Of a DNA stretch of 64,000 nucleotides, positions 25,849 to 35,148 are shown one piece after another; the stretch's first letter is position 1, and the number at the start of each line of letters is the position of its first letter. The stretch lies in assembly GCF_000612725.1 (NCBI RefSeq), contig NZ_HG964456.1, positions 186,001 through 250,000 on the forward strand. Direction: 5' to 3'. The position numbers and the translations under genes were made by a program. Origin of the DNA: Mycolicibacterium austroafricanum. GTDB taxonomy: Bacteria; Actinomycetota; Actinomycetes; Mycobacteriales; Mycobacteriaceae. A model generated the notes under the pieces. It had not been told where the DNA came from. It ran no database searches and was given only the letters and a program-made list of their open reading frames with translations.

Positions 25849-28800
25849 ATGGGTTACGGACGATTTGTTGGTCGTGTCGGTGCATTAGCTGTGGCGCTGG
25901 GCATCGGGCTCGCGGTCCCCGCCGTGGCGGCCGCCGACTCGACCGACGACAGCACCGCAGGTGAGTCGAGCGCGAAGGCTGACCAGTCCGACGCCGCCGG
26001 CGTCGGCAGTCAAGACCCGGGGGATACCTCGTCGGAGACCGACGACGTGGGCTCGGAGGATGCAGACTCCGACGGTCCCGACGCCGAGGAATCTGACGAC
26101 CTGGCGGAGCACGGTTCGCCCGAGGGAGACGACGAGGACACCGCGACTCCGCCGGGAGAAGTCGCGGCCGAGCCGCCTGCAGACGATGCGACGCCGGCTG
26201 CCGAACCGAACGATGAGTCGCAGCAGGCCGATCGCCACCAGGCGCACTCGCCCGTCGACGAGGAAACCGACGGGGACGCCGACCCGGAAGCCGACGATCT
26301 CGACACCGGCCCCGAGCCCACGGACGCGCCGGCCGGCCACCGCGGTGCCGACGACGCCGTCACGCCGGATGCTGCCCCACCGGCAGTCGAGCCCGCCACC
26401 CCGACGATGGCCGTGTCGGTCTCGTCTGCAGCAGCCGAGACCGACACCGCGACCGCGTCCACCGGGCTGGCGAGCATCGTGTCGAAGTTCCTGGGTGTGC
26501 TGGGAATCGGTCCGTCCGCGGCCAACGGCGCCGTGCCGTTGCCGGCGTTCGAGTTCGTCACCGCGGTGTTCGGCGCGATCCGCCGCGAGATGGACCGACT
26601 CTTCGCCAACCACGGGCCGACCGCCGCGCTCGCGTGGTCCAGCCAGCCGGCGCCCGGCCTGATCACCGGAACGCTGACCGCCTCCGATCCGGAAGGTGAC
26701 CGACTGGTCTACACGGTGGTGCAGGCGCCGACCAAGGGCACCGTGACCGTCGACGCCTCAGGCAACTTCACCTACACGGTCAACCCGCTGCTGGCTTCGG
26801 CCGCCGGCACCGACAGCTTCGTCATTCAGGTTCGCGACGCCGGATTCCACCTGATCTCGGTGAGTCCCACCAAGACTCGGGTCCCCGTGGCGATCACCGT
26901 GGACTCCGGCGGCGTGGTCACCAAGACGACGTCTGCGCGCAGCGGCGCCACCGCACTCGCGGCCACCAGCGCCGCGACGGGCACGATCCACCACGTCGTC
27001 ACATCCGGGCCCGACATCGTCGGATTCGATCCTGCCAGAGACAAATTGGATCTCGGCGATGTGTCGGTGCACAACTTCATCGTCGTCGACACGGCCGAGG
27101 GGGTCGGCTTCCGCAACCCCTGGTCCGGCGAGACCGCTGTCGTCAAGGGTGTGTCTCTGAGCCAGCTCACCGTCGACAGCTTCACTCCGGTCATCAACGA
27201 TCATCTCCGCCAGGACCTTTCCGGCGCGCTCGCCTGGGAGAGTGGTGTCACCCCGCAGCCCGACACCGTCTATGCACGGTCCCACGAAGTCGGACAGATC
27301 GACAGGGTGGCCTTCGATGCGGCCACCGATGTGGTCGACTTCCGCTATTTCGGCACCCGCGAACAGGTGTACATGTCCGACACCCCCGAGGGCGTGGTGA
27401 TCTCCAACGCCGGCACCGGTCAGGCCCTGATCCTGCAAGGTGTCACCAAGAGCCAGCTCACCGCGAGCAATTTCATCTTCCACAATGCCCAGGTGCGCGA
27501 AGACCGGCTCAACCAGCAGCTGGGTATCGGAGCGGTGTCGGACTCGCAGATCCTGCCCCAGGGTGTCCCGGTGGCGGGTACCGACAGCTGGCCCACCGCC
27601 GCGGGTGACGGCCAGCCGCCCGCCGGCGAAACCGGCACCACCACAACGATTTCCTGGCAGTACGGAAGTCACGCCACGCTCGACTTCGACCCGTCCACGG
27701 ATAAGCTCGACTTCGGCTGGTTCAAGGCCCACGAGTTCGACGTCACCGAGGTCGCCGGCTCCACCCGCATCGCGATCACCGGAAACGACCAGTCGTACAC
27801 CCTCACCGGTGTGGCCATCGGCGAGCTGCAGACGAGCAACATCGTCGCGCTCGACGACGGTGCGCGGACCAAGTGGAGCAACCTCATCTACAGTGCGGGG
27901 CAGTCTGTTTCGCAGCCGAGCCTGTCGGTCAGCGACGGCAGCGTGTCCGAGGGGAACTCCGGGACGTCGACGGTGAACTTCACCGTCACGCTGTCGAAGG
28001 CGTCCACCGAGACGGTCACGGTCAGCTACAGCACGAGCAACGGCACCGCCACCGCGGCAGGCGGCGACTATGCCCCGGCGGTCGGCACGCTCACGTTCGC
28101 GCCCGGACAGACGACCAAGGCCGTCACGGTCACGGTCAACGGCGACACCCTCGTCGAACTCGACGAGCAGTTCACGCTGACGCTGTCCTCCCCGCTGAAC
28201 GCGACCATCGCCGACGGCAGCGGAGTCGGCACCATCCGCAACGACGACATCGACCAGGCGCCTGCCACGCCGCCGACCGTTTCCATCGCCGACCTGTCCG
28301 TCACCGAAGGCAACGGCGATCACAGCCATTTCATGTTCGTCGCGACCCTGAACAAGGCGTCGACGGAGACGGTGACCGTCAGCTACGCCACCTCCAACGG
28401 CACCGCGATCGCCGGCCTCGACTACAGCGCGACCTCGGGCACCATCACCTTTGCACCCGGCGTGACCTCGCAACTGGTACACGTCGACGTCGTGGGGGAT
28501 GCGCTCGCCGAGACGAGCGAGACGTTCCTCGTCACGCTGTCGAGCCCGACAGCCGCCACCATCGGTGACGGTTCGGCGACCGGGACGATCCTCGACGACG
28601 ACACCGTGGTGCCCGGCACCGGCGGCGTCAACTCCGGTAACCCCGGCGACGCGCTCTGGGGCGAGGCGTACTTCGCGCCCTACGTCGACATGGGTGCGTG
28701 GCCGGTGCCGGATCTGCTGGCCATCGCCCGGAATTACGGCACGTCGCTGATCACCCTCGGTTTCCTGCAGGCGACGCCGGACGGCAAGCTGGCGTGGGCC

Positions 28801-31800
28801 GGGCTGTCGGCGCTGACCCCGGACTCCGACTTCGACCAGGCCAAGGCGATCAACCAGTCGATCGCGGCGCTGCAGGCCGCAGGCGGCGACGTGATGATCT
28901 CCCTGGGCGGGGCGTCGGGAACCAGCCTGGCGCAGTGGTACGCCACCCGTGGGCTCAGCGCGCAGGCACTGGCAACCGCATACGCCGGCATCGTCGACAC
29001 CTACCACCTCAACCGCATCGACTTCGACATCGAAGGTGCCGCGGTGGCCGACCAGGCGTCGATCGCGCTGAACGCCCAGGCGCTGAAACTGCTGCAACAG
29101 CAGAAGCCCGACCTGGAGATCTGGTACACCCTGCCGGTGCTGCCCACCGGCTTGACGGCCGACGGCCTCAACGTCGTACGCGCCGCGCTGACCACCGGTG
29201 TCAAGCTCGACGGCGTCAACGTGATGGCGATGGACTACGGTGAGTCGGCTGCGCCCACCAGCGGGCCGAACGCAAAGACCATGGGCGCCTACGCCATCCA
29301 GGCCGCGGAGTCGACCCACGCGCAGCTCTCCGCGCTCTACACCCAGCATGGGCAGAGCTTCGGCTGGAACCAGCTCGGCGTCACCCCGATGATCGGCGTC
29401 AACGACGTTCTGACCGAGGTGTTCACCGTCGCCGATGCGCAGGCACTCGAAGACTTCGCCCGCGCAAAGGATCTCGGCATGCTGTCGATGTGGTCGGTGA
29501 ACCGCGACAAACCGGGCAATCTCGGCCAGGCCACCACCAACACCTCCGGGACCAACGCCCCCGAGGGCAGCTTCAGCAACGTCTTCAACGACTACGGCAC
29601 TGTCAACCCGGTGTCCGGACCGCCGCCGGTGATCTCCATCGCCGACCTCGCGGTGGCCGAAGGCAACGGCGATCATGCCCATTTCATGTTCGTCGTCACC
29701 CTGGACAGGGCGTCCACCGAGGCGGTGACGGTGCACTACACCACAGCCAACGGCACCGCGACCGCCGGCGTGGACTACACCGCAGCCTCGGGTGTCATCG
29801 AGTTCGCGCCGGGCGTCACGTCGCGCACCGTGCACGTCGACATCCTCGGCGACACCCTTGCCGAATCGAGCGAGACGCTCACCGTGACGCTGTCGAGTGC
29901 GACCGGTGCGACCATCGCCGACGGCACCGCCACCGGCACCATCACCGACGACGACGGTGGTACCACCCCGACCCCGGTTGACTCGTCGGTGACGTACGTC
30001 GTCAACGACAACTGGGGATCCGGCTTCGTTGCGACGGTCATCGTGACCGCGGGGACGTCCGGATTCTCAGGCTGGACAGTGGAATTCGATTCGCCGGCAC
30101 AGATCAGCAACATCTGGAACGCGGAGATCGTCAGCCAGGTGGGCAACCACTACGTGGTGCGCAACGTCTCGTGGAACCCCAAGGTCGTCGCCGGGCAGAC
30201 CGTCGAGTTCGGCTTCCAGGCGTCCCCTGGCGGCGCCACGGCGACGGCCACCGGCTTCGTCGTCAACGGCGTGCCCGCCGGTGGTCAGGGTCCGGCCCCG
30301 GTGGTGTTGCCGAAGGTCGCGATCGCCGACGCCAGTGTCACCGAATCCGACAGCGGCACAAAGAACATGGTGTTCGTGGTGACGTTGGACAAGGCGCCGG
30401 CGACGCCGGTGAGCATCGCCTATGCGACGTCGAACGGCACCGCGACCGCCGGAAGTGACTTCACCGCGACCTCGGGTGTTCTGACCTTCGCCGCCGGTGC
30501 GACCACCGCGCAGATCACGGTCCCGATCCTGGGCGACACGGTCGTCGAACAGAACGAGACGTTCACGCTGACCCTTTCGAACCCGAACGGGGTGACCATC
30601 GCCGACGGTTCCGCGGTCGGCACCGTCACCAACGACGACGTGGCCACCCCCACGCCGGGCAATTCGTCGGCCACGTTGGCGGTCAACGACAATTGGGGCT
30701 CCGGCTTCACCGCTACCGTCACCGTGACAGCCGGGTCTGCCGGACTCGACGGCTGGACAGTCGAATTCGACACCCCTGCGCAGATCAGCAACATCTGGAA
30801 CGCCGAGATCGTGAGCAGGGTCGGCAACCACTACGTGGTGCGCAATGCCTCCTGGAACCCCAAGGTCGCGGCGAACCAGACCGTCAGCTTCGGCTTTCAG
30901 GCATCTCCAGGAGGTGCTTCGGCGACGGCCACCAACTTCGTCGTCAACGGACAGGCGTCGGCCCCTGTGCAGCCGACGGTGTCGGTCGCCGATGCCGCAG
31001 TCAACGAAGCACACAGCGGCGCAACACAGATGACGTTCGTGGTGACACTGTCGAAGGCGTCGACCACGCCGGTAACCGTCACCTACGCGACCGGCAACGG
31101 TACGGCCACCGCCGGCGTGGACTACACCGCGAAGTCGGGGACGGTGACCTTCGCCCCGGGAGTGCTCTCGCAGCAGATCCAGGTCTCCATCACCGGTGAC
31201 ACCGCGGTCGAGGCGAACGAGACCTTCACGCTGACACTCTCGAACCCCAGCGGCGCGACCGTGTCCGACGGCTCCGCCACCGGGACAATCACCAACGACG
31301 ACGTCGCGGTGCCCGGCAACGTGTCGCTGAGCATCTCGGATGCCTCGGTGACCGAAGGCGCGCCCGGCACCGGGGTCGCGGCCGGCTGGTTCAAGACCGC
31401 CGGCAACCAGATCGTCGATTCGGCGGGCAACCCGGTACAGATCGCCGGCGTCAACTGGTTCGGCATGGAGAGCGACATCTTCACGCCGCACGGCCTGTGG
31501 ACGCGCAACTACAAAGACATGATGAACCAGATGGCGGCGCTGGACTTCAACACGATCCGGCTCGCGTACTCCAGCGAGAGCCTGCACACCACCAAGGCGC
31601 CGTCCGGCATCGACTTCTCGAAGAATCCCGACCTGGTCGGGCTGAGCTCGCTGCAGATCATGGACAAGATCGTCGCGTACGCCGGCGAAATCGGGATGCG
31701 TGTCATCCTGGACCATCACCGCAGCAGTGCAGGAGCGGGCCCGAATGGCAACGGCCTGTGGTACGAGGGCTCCTACACCGAGGCGGCGTGGATCGCCGAC

Positions 31801-32766
31801 TGGAAGATGCTGGCGCAGCGGTATGCCAACGATCCGACGGTGATCGGTGCCGACCTGCACAACGAACCGCACAATGGAACGTGGGGCGGTGGGGGAGCCA
31901 CCGACTGGGCCGCCGCTGCCGAGCGCGCCGGTAACGCCGTGCTCTCGGTGAACTCGAACTGGCTGATCTTCGTGGAGGGCGTGGAGACCGACCAGGGCAA
32001 CAATTACTGGTGGGGTGGCAACCTGATGGGCGTCAAAGACCGCCCGATCGTGTTGAACGTGCCCGACCGGGTGGTGTACTCACCGCACGACTACCCGAAC
32101 TCGGTGTACAACCAGCCGTGGTTCCAGACCGCCGACTTCGGGGCGGCGCTGCCGGACAAGTTCGAGCAGATGTGGGGCTACATCTACGAGCAGAACATCG
32201 CGCCGATCTACCTCGGCGAGTTCGGCACCAGGATGACCGACCCGAAGGACGTCGTCTGGTACGAGGCGATCACGTCGTATCTGTCCGGCGACTTCGACAA
32301 CAACGGCACCATCGACATCGCGGCCGGCACCGAGGACATGTCGTGGACGTTCTGGTCGTGGAACCCGAATTCCACCGACACCGGCGGGATCCTGGCCGAC
32401 GACTGGAACACGGTCAACACGAACAAGATGGCCTACCTGCAGGCCATCCAGTTCGACTTCGATGAAGGCAGCCCCGGTGTGCTGGCACACTTCGTGGTGT
32501 CGCTGGCCGCCCCGTCCACCCAGGCCGTGACGGTCCAGTACGCGACGTCGAACGGCACCGCCACCGGCGGCAGCGACTTCGCTGCCACCTCGGGCACGCT
32601 GACGTTCCAGCCGGGCGAGACCAGTAAGACGATCACCGTGGTCGTCTTCGGAGACACGATCATGGAAGGCGACGAGAGCTTCGTCGTCACACTGTCCAGT
32701 CCGGCCGGGGCGACGATCGCCGACCCGACCGGCGCCGGCACCATCGTCGACCGGGTGATCGTCTAG
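25849..32766 (+). CDS. Giant secreted multidomain glycosidase (GH18 + GH5, two CBM2, six Calx-beta modules)
   Basis: About 2,305 aa. ATG 25849 has GGGAG ten bases upstream and begins a Sec signal peptide (cleavage near AVAAA/DS); ATG 25828 or GTG 25795 are alternatives. Order by base position: acidic Asp/Glu/Pro linker (25936-26400); cadherin/VCBS-like module (26605-26920); three FDxxxDxxDF beta-repeats (26990-27860); Calx-beta 1 and 2 (27916-28605); GH18 domain (28645-29620) with SLGGASG and IDFDIEG, Glu codon 29032-29034; Calx-beta 3; CBM2 (29980-30280); Calx-beta 4; second CBM2 (30660-30955); Calx-beta 5; start of a sixth; GH5 domain (31378-32460) with HNEP (Glu 31864-31866) and LGEFG (Glu 32218-32220); rest of Calx-beta 6 to the end. 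Predicted chitin- and cellulose-type polysaccharide hydrolase; real substrates unknown. Confidence 0.9.
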   Translation: MGYGRFVGRVGALAVALGIGLAVPAVAAADSTDDSTAGESSAKADQSDAAGVGSQDPGDTSSETDDVGSEDADSDGPDAEESDDLAEHGSPEGDDEDTATPPGEVAAEPPADDATPAAEPNDESQQADRHQAHSPVDEETDGDADPEADDLDTGPEPTDAPAGHRGADDAVTPDAAPPAVEPATPTMAVSVSSAAAETDTATASTGLASIVSKFLGVLGIGPSAANGAVPLPAFEFVTAVFGAIRREMDRLFANHGPTAALAWSSQPAPGLITGTLTASDPEGDRLVYTVVQAPTKGTVTVDASGNFTYTVNPLLASAAGTDSFVIQVRDAGFHLISVSPTKTRVPVAITVDSGGVVTKTTSARSGATALAATSAATGTIHHVVTSGPDIVGFDPARDKLDLGDVSVHNFIVVDTAEGVGFRNPWSGETAVVKGVSLSQLTVDSFTPVINDHLRQDLSGALAWESGVTPQPDTVYARSHEVGQIDRVAFDAATDVVDFRYFGTREQVYMSDTPEGVVISNAGTGQALILQGVTKSQLTASNFIFHNAQVREDRLNQQLGIGAVSDSQILPQGVPVAGTDSWPTAAGDGQPPAGETGTTTTISWQYGSHATLDFDPSTDKLDFGWFKAHEFDVTEVAGSTRIAITGNDQSYTLTGVAIGELQTSNIVALDDGARTKWSNLIYSAGQSVSQPSLSVSDGSVSEGNSGTSTVNFTVTLSKASTETVTVSYSTSNGTATAAGGDYAPAVGTLTFAPGQTTKAVTVTVNGDTLVELDEQFTLTLSSPLNATIADGSGVGTIRNDDIDQAPATPPTVSIADLSVTEGNGDHSHFMFVATLNKASTETVTVSYATSNGTAIAGLDYSATSGTITFAPGVTSQLVHVDVVGDALAETSETFLVTLSSPTAATIGDGSATGTILDDDTVVPGTGGVNSGNPGDALWGEAYFAPYVDMGAWPVPDLLAIARNYGTSLITLGFLQATPDGKLAWAGLSALTPDSDFDQAKAINQSIAALQAAGGDVMISLGGASGTSLAQWYATRGLSAQALATAYAGIVDTYHLNRIDFDIEGAAVADQASIALNAQALKLLQQQKPDLEIWYTLPVLPTGLTADGLNVVRAALTTGVKLDGVNVMAMDYGESAAPTSGPNAKTMGAYAIQAAESTHAQLSALYTQHGQSFGWNQLGVTPMIGVNDVLTEVFTVADAQALEDFARAKDLGMLSMWSVNRDKPGNLGQATTNTSGTNAPEGSFSNVFNDYGTVNPVSGPPPVISIADLAVAEGNGDHAHFMFVVTLDRASTEAVTVHYTTANGTATAGVDYTAASGVIEFAPGVTSRTVHVDILGDTLAESSETLTVTLSSATGATIADGTATGTITDDDGGTTPTPVDSSVTYVVNDNWGSGFVATVIVTAGTSGFSGWTVEFDSPAQISNIWNAEIVSQVGNHYVVRNVSWNPKVVAGQTVEFGFQASPGGATATATGFVVNGVPAGGQGPAPVVLPKVAIADASVTESDSGTKNMVFVVTLDKAPATPVSIAYATSNGTATAGSDFTATSGVLTFAAGATTAQITVPILGDTVVEQNETFTLTLSNPNGVTIADGSAVGTVTNDDVATPTPGNSSATLAVNDNWGSGFTATVTVTAGSAGLDGWTVEFDTPAQISNIWNAEIVSRVGNHYVVRNASWNPKVAANQTVSFGFQASPGGASATATNFVVNGQASAPVQPTVSVADAAVNEAHSGATQMTFVVTLSKASTTPVTVTYATGNGTATAGVDYTAKSGTVTFAPGVLSQQIQVSITGDTAVEANETFTLTLSNPSGATVSDGSATGTITNDDVAVPGNVSLSISDASVTEGAPGTGVAAGWFKTAGNQIVDSAGNPVQIAGVNWFGMESDIFTPHGLWTRNYKDMMNQMAALDFNTIRLAYSSESLHTTKAPSGIDFSKNPDLVGLSSLQIMDKIVAYAGEIGMRVILDHHRSSAGAGPNGNGLWYEGSYTEAAWIADWKMLAQRYANDPTVIGADLHNEPHNGTWGGGGATDWAAAAERAGNAVLSVNSNWLIFVEGVETDQGNNYWWGGNLMGVKDRPIVLNVPDRVVYSPHDYPNSVYNQPWFQTADFGAALPDKFEQMWGYIYEQNIAPIYLGEFGTRMTDPKDVVWYEAITSYLSGDFDNNGTIDIAAGTEDMSWTFWSWNPNSTDTGGILADDWNTVNTNKMAYLQAIQFDFDEGSPGVLAHFVVSLAAPSTQAVTVQYATSNGTATGGSDFAATSGTLTFQPGETSKTITVVVFGDTIMEGDESFVVTLSSPAGATIADPTGAGTIVDRVIV

Positions 32767-33428
32767 CCGGCGATCCGGTATCGGCGCTCCGGACGCCCGA
32801 CGCCGTACTGCAGGCGTAGCTCCAAGGCGCCGACGCTGAGGTAGTGCTCAAGGTAGCGCCGGGCACTCACCCGCGAAATGCCGACCGCATCAGCGCATTC
32901 GGCCGCCGAGACCTCGCCGGCGCCGCGTACTGCCGCGAGCACCAGCTCGCCGGTCTCGGCCCCGAGGCCCTTGGGCAGCACCTTGGCCGGGGTGACGGCG
33001 GGGCCGCCGAACAACGTGTCGATCAGCGTCTGGTCGACGCCGCTCGCCGACTGGAGTGCGTCCGCGCGGGCGGCGAACGCCTGCAGTTTGGCCTGCAACT
33101 GGGCGAACTCGAACGGCTTGATCAGATAGTCCGCCGCGCCGCCGTCGAGGGCTCCGCGTACGGTGTCCAGCTCGCGGGCGGCGGTGATCATCATGACGTC
33201 GACGCGGTCGCCCTCGGAGCGCAGGCGCTGCAACACATCCAGACCGGTCATGTCCGGCAGGTATACGTCCAGCAGGATCAACTGCGGCCGCAGCTCCTTG
33301 GTGGCGGTCAACGCCTCCTCTCCGGTGCGCGCGACGCCGACGGCGCGGAAGCCGTCCACCCGATCGACGAACCGGCGGTGGATGTCGGCGACCATGAAAT
33401 CGTCGTCGACGACGAGCACGTCACGCAT
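32763..33428 (-). CDS. DctR/CitB-type response regulator
   Basis: 221 aa. N-terminal receiver domain with the acidic pocket VVDDD, phospho-acceptor Asp54 (LLDVYLPDM) and the conserved Lys in DYLIKPFEF. The C-terminal part has the helix-turn-helix of CitB/DcuR-type regulators (GEVSAAECADAVGISRVSARRYLEHY). Its start overlaps the end of the kinase gene by 8 bases. The pair probably activates the divergent tctCBA genes in response to a tricarboxylate or related acid, by analogy with CitAB/TctDE-type systems. The stop shares the CTAG tetranucleotide with the giant glycosidase stop. Confidence 0.9.
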   Translation of the reverse strand: MRDVLVVDDDFMVADIHRRFVDRVDGFRAVGVARTGEEALTATKELRPQLILLDVYLPDMTGLDVLQRLRSEGDRVDVMMITAARELDTVRGALDGGAADYLIKPFEFAQLQAKLQAFAARADALQSASGVDQTLIDTLFGGPAVTPAKVLPKGLGAETGELVLAAVRGAGEVSAAECADAVGISRVSARRYLEHYLSVGALELRLQYGVGRPERRYRIAG

Positions 33429-35079
33429 GGTGCGACACCGCCTTCAGCCGTACCAGGAACCGTGCCCCGCCGCCGGGTCCGTCGCTGACCTCGATGGTGC
33501 CGCCGTGCTGCGCGGTCACCAGCCGCACCAGCGCAAGCCCGATACCGCGGCCACCGGGAACCTCGGGTTTGGAGGTGATACCCCGCGCGAAGATCGCCTC
33601 GCGAAGGTGTTCGGGCACACCGGGTCCGGTGTCGAGCACCGAGATCGCCAGCCCGTCACGGTCGTCGATGCAGATGGTCACCCGCGCGTCCGCAGCGCCG
33701 ACGGACACGTCCACGGCGTTGTCGATGAGGTTGCCGAGCAGTGTGATCACGTCCGTCGCCATCGCGAGGTCGAGCGGGTTCAGGTGGGATCGCGGGTCCA
33801 GCAGCAGGGATACCCCGCTCTCGGCCGCCAACGAGGTCTTGGCGATCAGCAGGGCGGCCACCGCGGGATCGGAGATGTGCTGTGTCACCGCATCACTGAT
33901 CTCGGCGCGCCGGCGCGTCAACGTGCCCACCAGCTCACGCACCGCATCGTACTCACCGAGCTGCACCAGCCCCGAGATCGTGTGCAGCTGATTGGCGAAT
34001 TCATGGGTCTGGGCCCGCAAGGTGTCGGTCACGCTCTTGTGTGAGGACAGTTGTCCCTGCAGCGCGGCGAGTTCCGTGCTGTCGCGCATGGTCGTGACGG
34101 TCCCGATCCGCCTGCCACCACTGGTCGTGGCGCGACGGCTGAGCGCCAGCACGCGGGTCCTGGTCGCGATGACGGTATCCCCGTCACCACCGTCGTCCTC
34201 ACCCGACATCAGGAACGACACAACGGCCGGGTCGATCCCGACGGTGTCGACACCTTGTCCGACCGCGCTGTCCGGCACCCCGAGGAGGGTGCGGGCGCTG
34301 TCGTTGAGCAGGGTGATCCCACCGTCGTTGTTCACCGCGATGACGCCCTCACGAATGCTGTGCAGCAACGCTTCCCGGTGATCGGCCAGGCTGGCGATCT
34401 CGGCCACCTCCAACCCCCGGGTGTGCCGCTTGATCCGACGCGACAGCAGCCACGACGCCACCAGGCCCAACATCGCGCCGAGGCCGAGGTAGACCAACAG
34501 ACCTTCGCCGGCGCGGGTCAGCAGTGCCCATGTCGACGGATACCCCTCGCTGACCGAGGCCACCGCCAGCACCCCTCCGTCGGTGGACAGGATCGGCACC
34601 TGGCCGACCAGACTGTGCGTGCCGTCGATGTCGGCGTCGCCGAACCACGCCCGGCCCTCGTCGGCGCGGCTGACCCCGAGATCCACCCGGGCGCCGATCC
34701 GCGACGGATCCGACGACGCCCGCACGGTGCCGTCCGGACCCAGCAACTCGGCGAGGTCGGCGCCCGACAGCGCGACCGCCCGGTCGACTTCCGGCGCGAG
34801 CGTGCGGGCGATGAACGGGTCGGCCGGGTCTTGCTCGCTGCGCTCCCGCACGATCGGGGCGGATGCCATGTTCTCCGCGACGGCGATCATGCGCTGCCCG
34901 CGCACCTCGCGGAACTCGCCCTCGGACTGGGCCACCGATACCGCGGCCACAGCGACGAGCACGACCGCGACGACGACCAGCTGCGACGCCAGGAACTGCC
35001 CGGCGAGGCTGCGCCCCCGTACCAGGCCGACGACAGCCGACGGCGTGTTCTTAATGACCAATACTTCCTTTGCGTTCAC
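33421..35079 (-). CDS. CitA/DcuS-type sensor histidine kinase
   Basis: About 552 aa with the GTG at 35079 (NAKEVLVIKNTPS); a TTG at 35061 is a shorter option. First membrane helix near 30-50 (SQLVVVAVVLVAVAAVSV), an extracytoplasmic ligand-binding PAS-like domain, second helix (LLVYLGLGAMLGLVASWLL), a cytoplasmic PAS domain (SIREGVIAVNNDGGI), then the kinase core: phospho-acceptor His in THEFANQLH, N-box NLIDNAVDV, and G-boxes DTGPGVPE and GGRGIGLALV. This architecture senses C4-dicarboxylates or citrate in known members. Divergent from tctC. Confidence 0.88.
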   Translation of the reverse strand: MNAKEVLVIKNTPSAVVGLVRGRSLAGQFLASQLVVVAVVLVAVAAVSVAQSEGEFREVRGQRMIAVAENMASAPIVRERSEQDPADPFIARTLAPEVDRAVALSGADLAELLGPDGTVRASSDPSRIGARVDLGVSRADEGRAWFGDADIDGTHSLVGQVPILSTDGGVLAVASVSEGYPSTWALLTRAGEGLLVYLGLGAMLGLVASWLLSRRIKRHTRGLEVAEIASLADHREALLHSIREGVIAVNNDGGITLLNDSARTLLGVPDSAVGQGVDTVGIDPAVVSFLMSGEDDGGDGDTVIATRTRVLALSRRATTSGGRRIGTVTTMRDSTELAALQGQLSSHKSVTDTLRAQTHEFANQLHTISGLVQLGEYDAVRELVGTLTRRRAEISDAVTQHISDPAVAALLIAKTSLAAESGVSLLLDPRSHLNPLDLAMATDVITLLGNLIDNAVDVSVGAADARVTICIDDRDGLAISVLDTGPGVPEHLREAIFARGITSKPEVPGGRGIGLALVRLVTAQHGGTIEVSDGPGGGARFLVRLKAVSHHA

Positions 35080-35083
35080 ATGG

Positions 35084-35138
35084 GTGACGTGGGTCACTGT
35101 CGGGGTCCAGTATTGCTGAGCATCACCACCCAAGTGAT
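35084..35138. promoter_or_regulatory. Paired inverted repeats between the sensor kinase and tctC
   Basis: GTGAC-n4-GTCAC (35084-35097) and ATCAC-n7-GTGAT (35122-35138) lie in the 69-base gap between the divergent kinase and tctC genes. The two dyads are candidate binding sites for the adjacent response regulator or core promoter-overlapping operators. The arms share a GTGA/TCAC core. Confidence 0.45.
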
Positions 35139-35148
35139 CGGGGACGAC

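Noticed and set aside
26758..29835. Minus-strand frame of 1,025 codons inside the giant glycosidase
   Set aside because: Composition is His/Arg/Gly-biased and repetitive because it mirrors the Calx-beta repeats; no signal, domain or Shine-Dalgarno.
34051..35148. N-terminal extension of TctC
   Set aside because: The extra 366 residues are antisense to the sensor kinase; the lipoprotein signal peptide starts at 35149 with a good Shine-Dalgarno.
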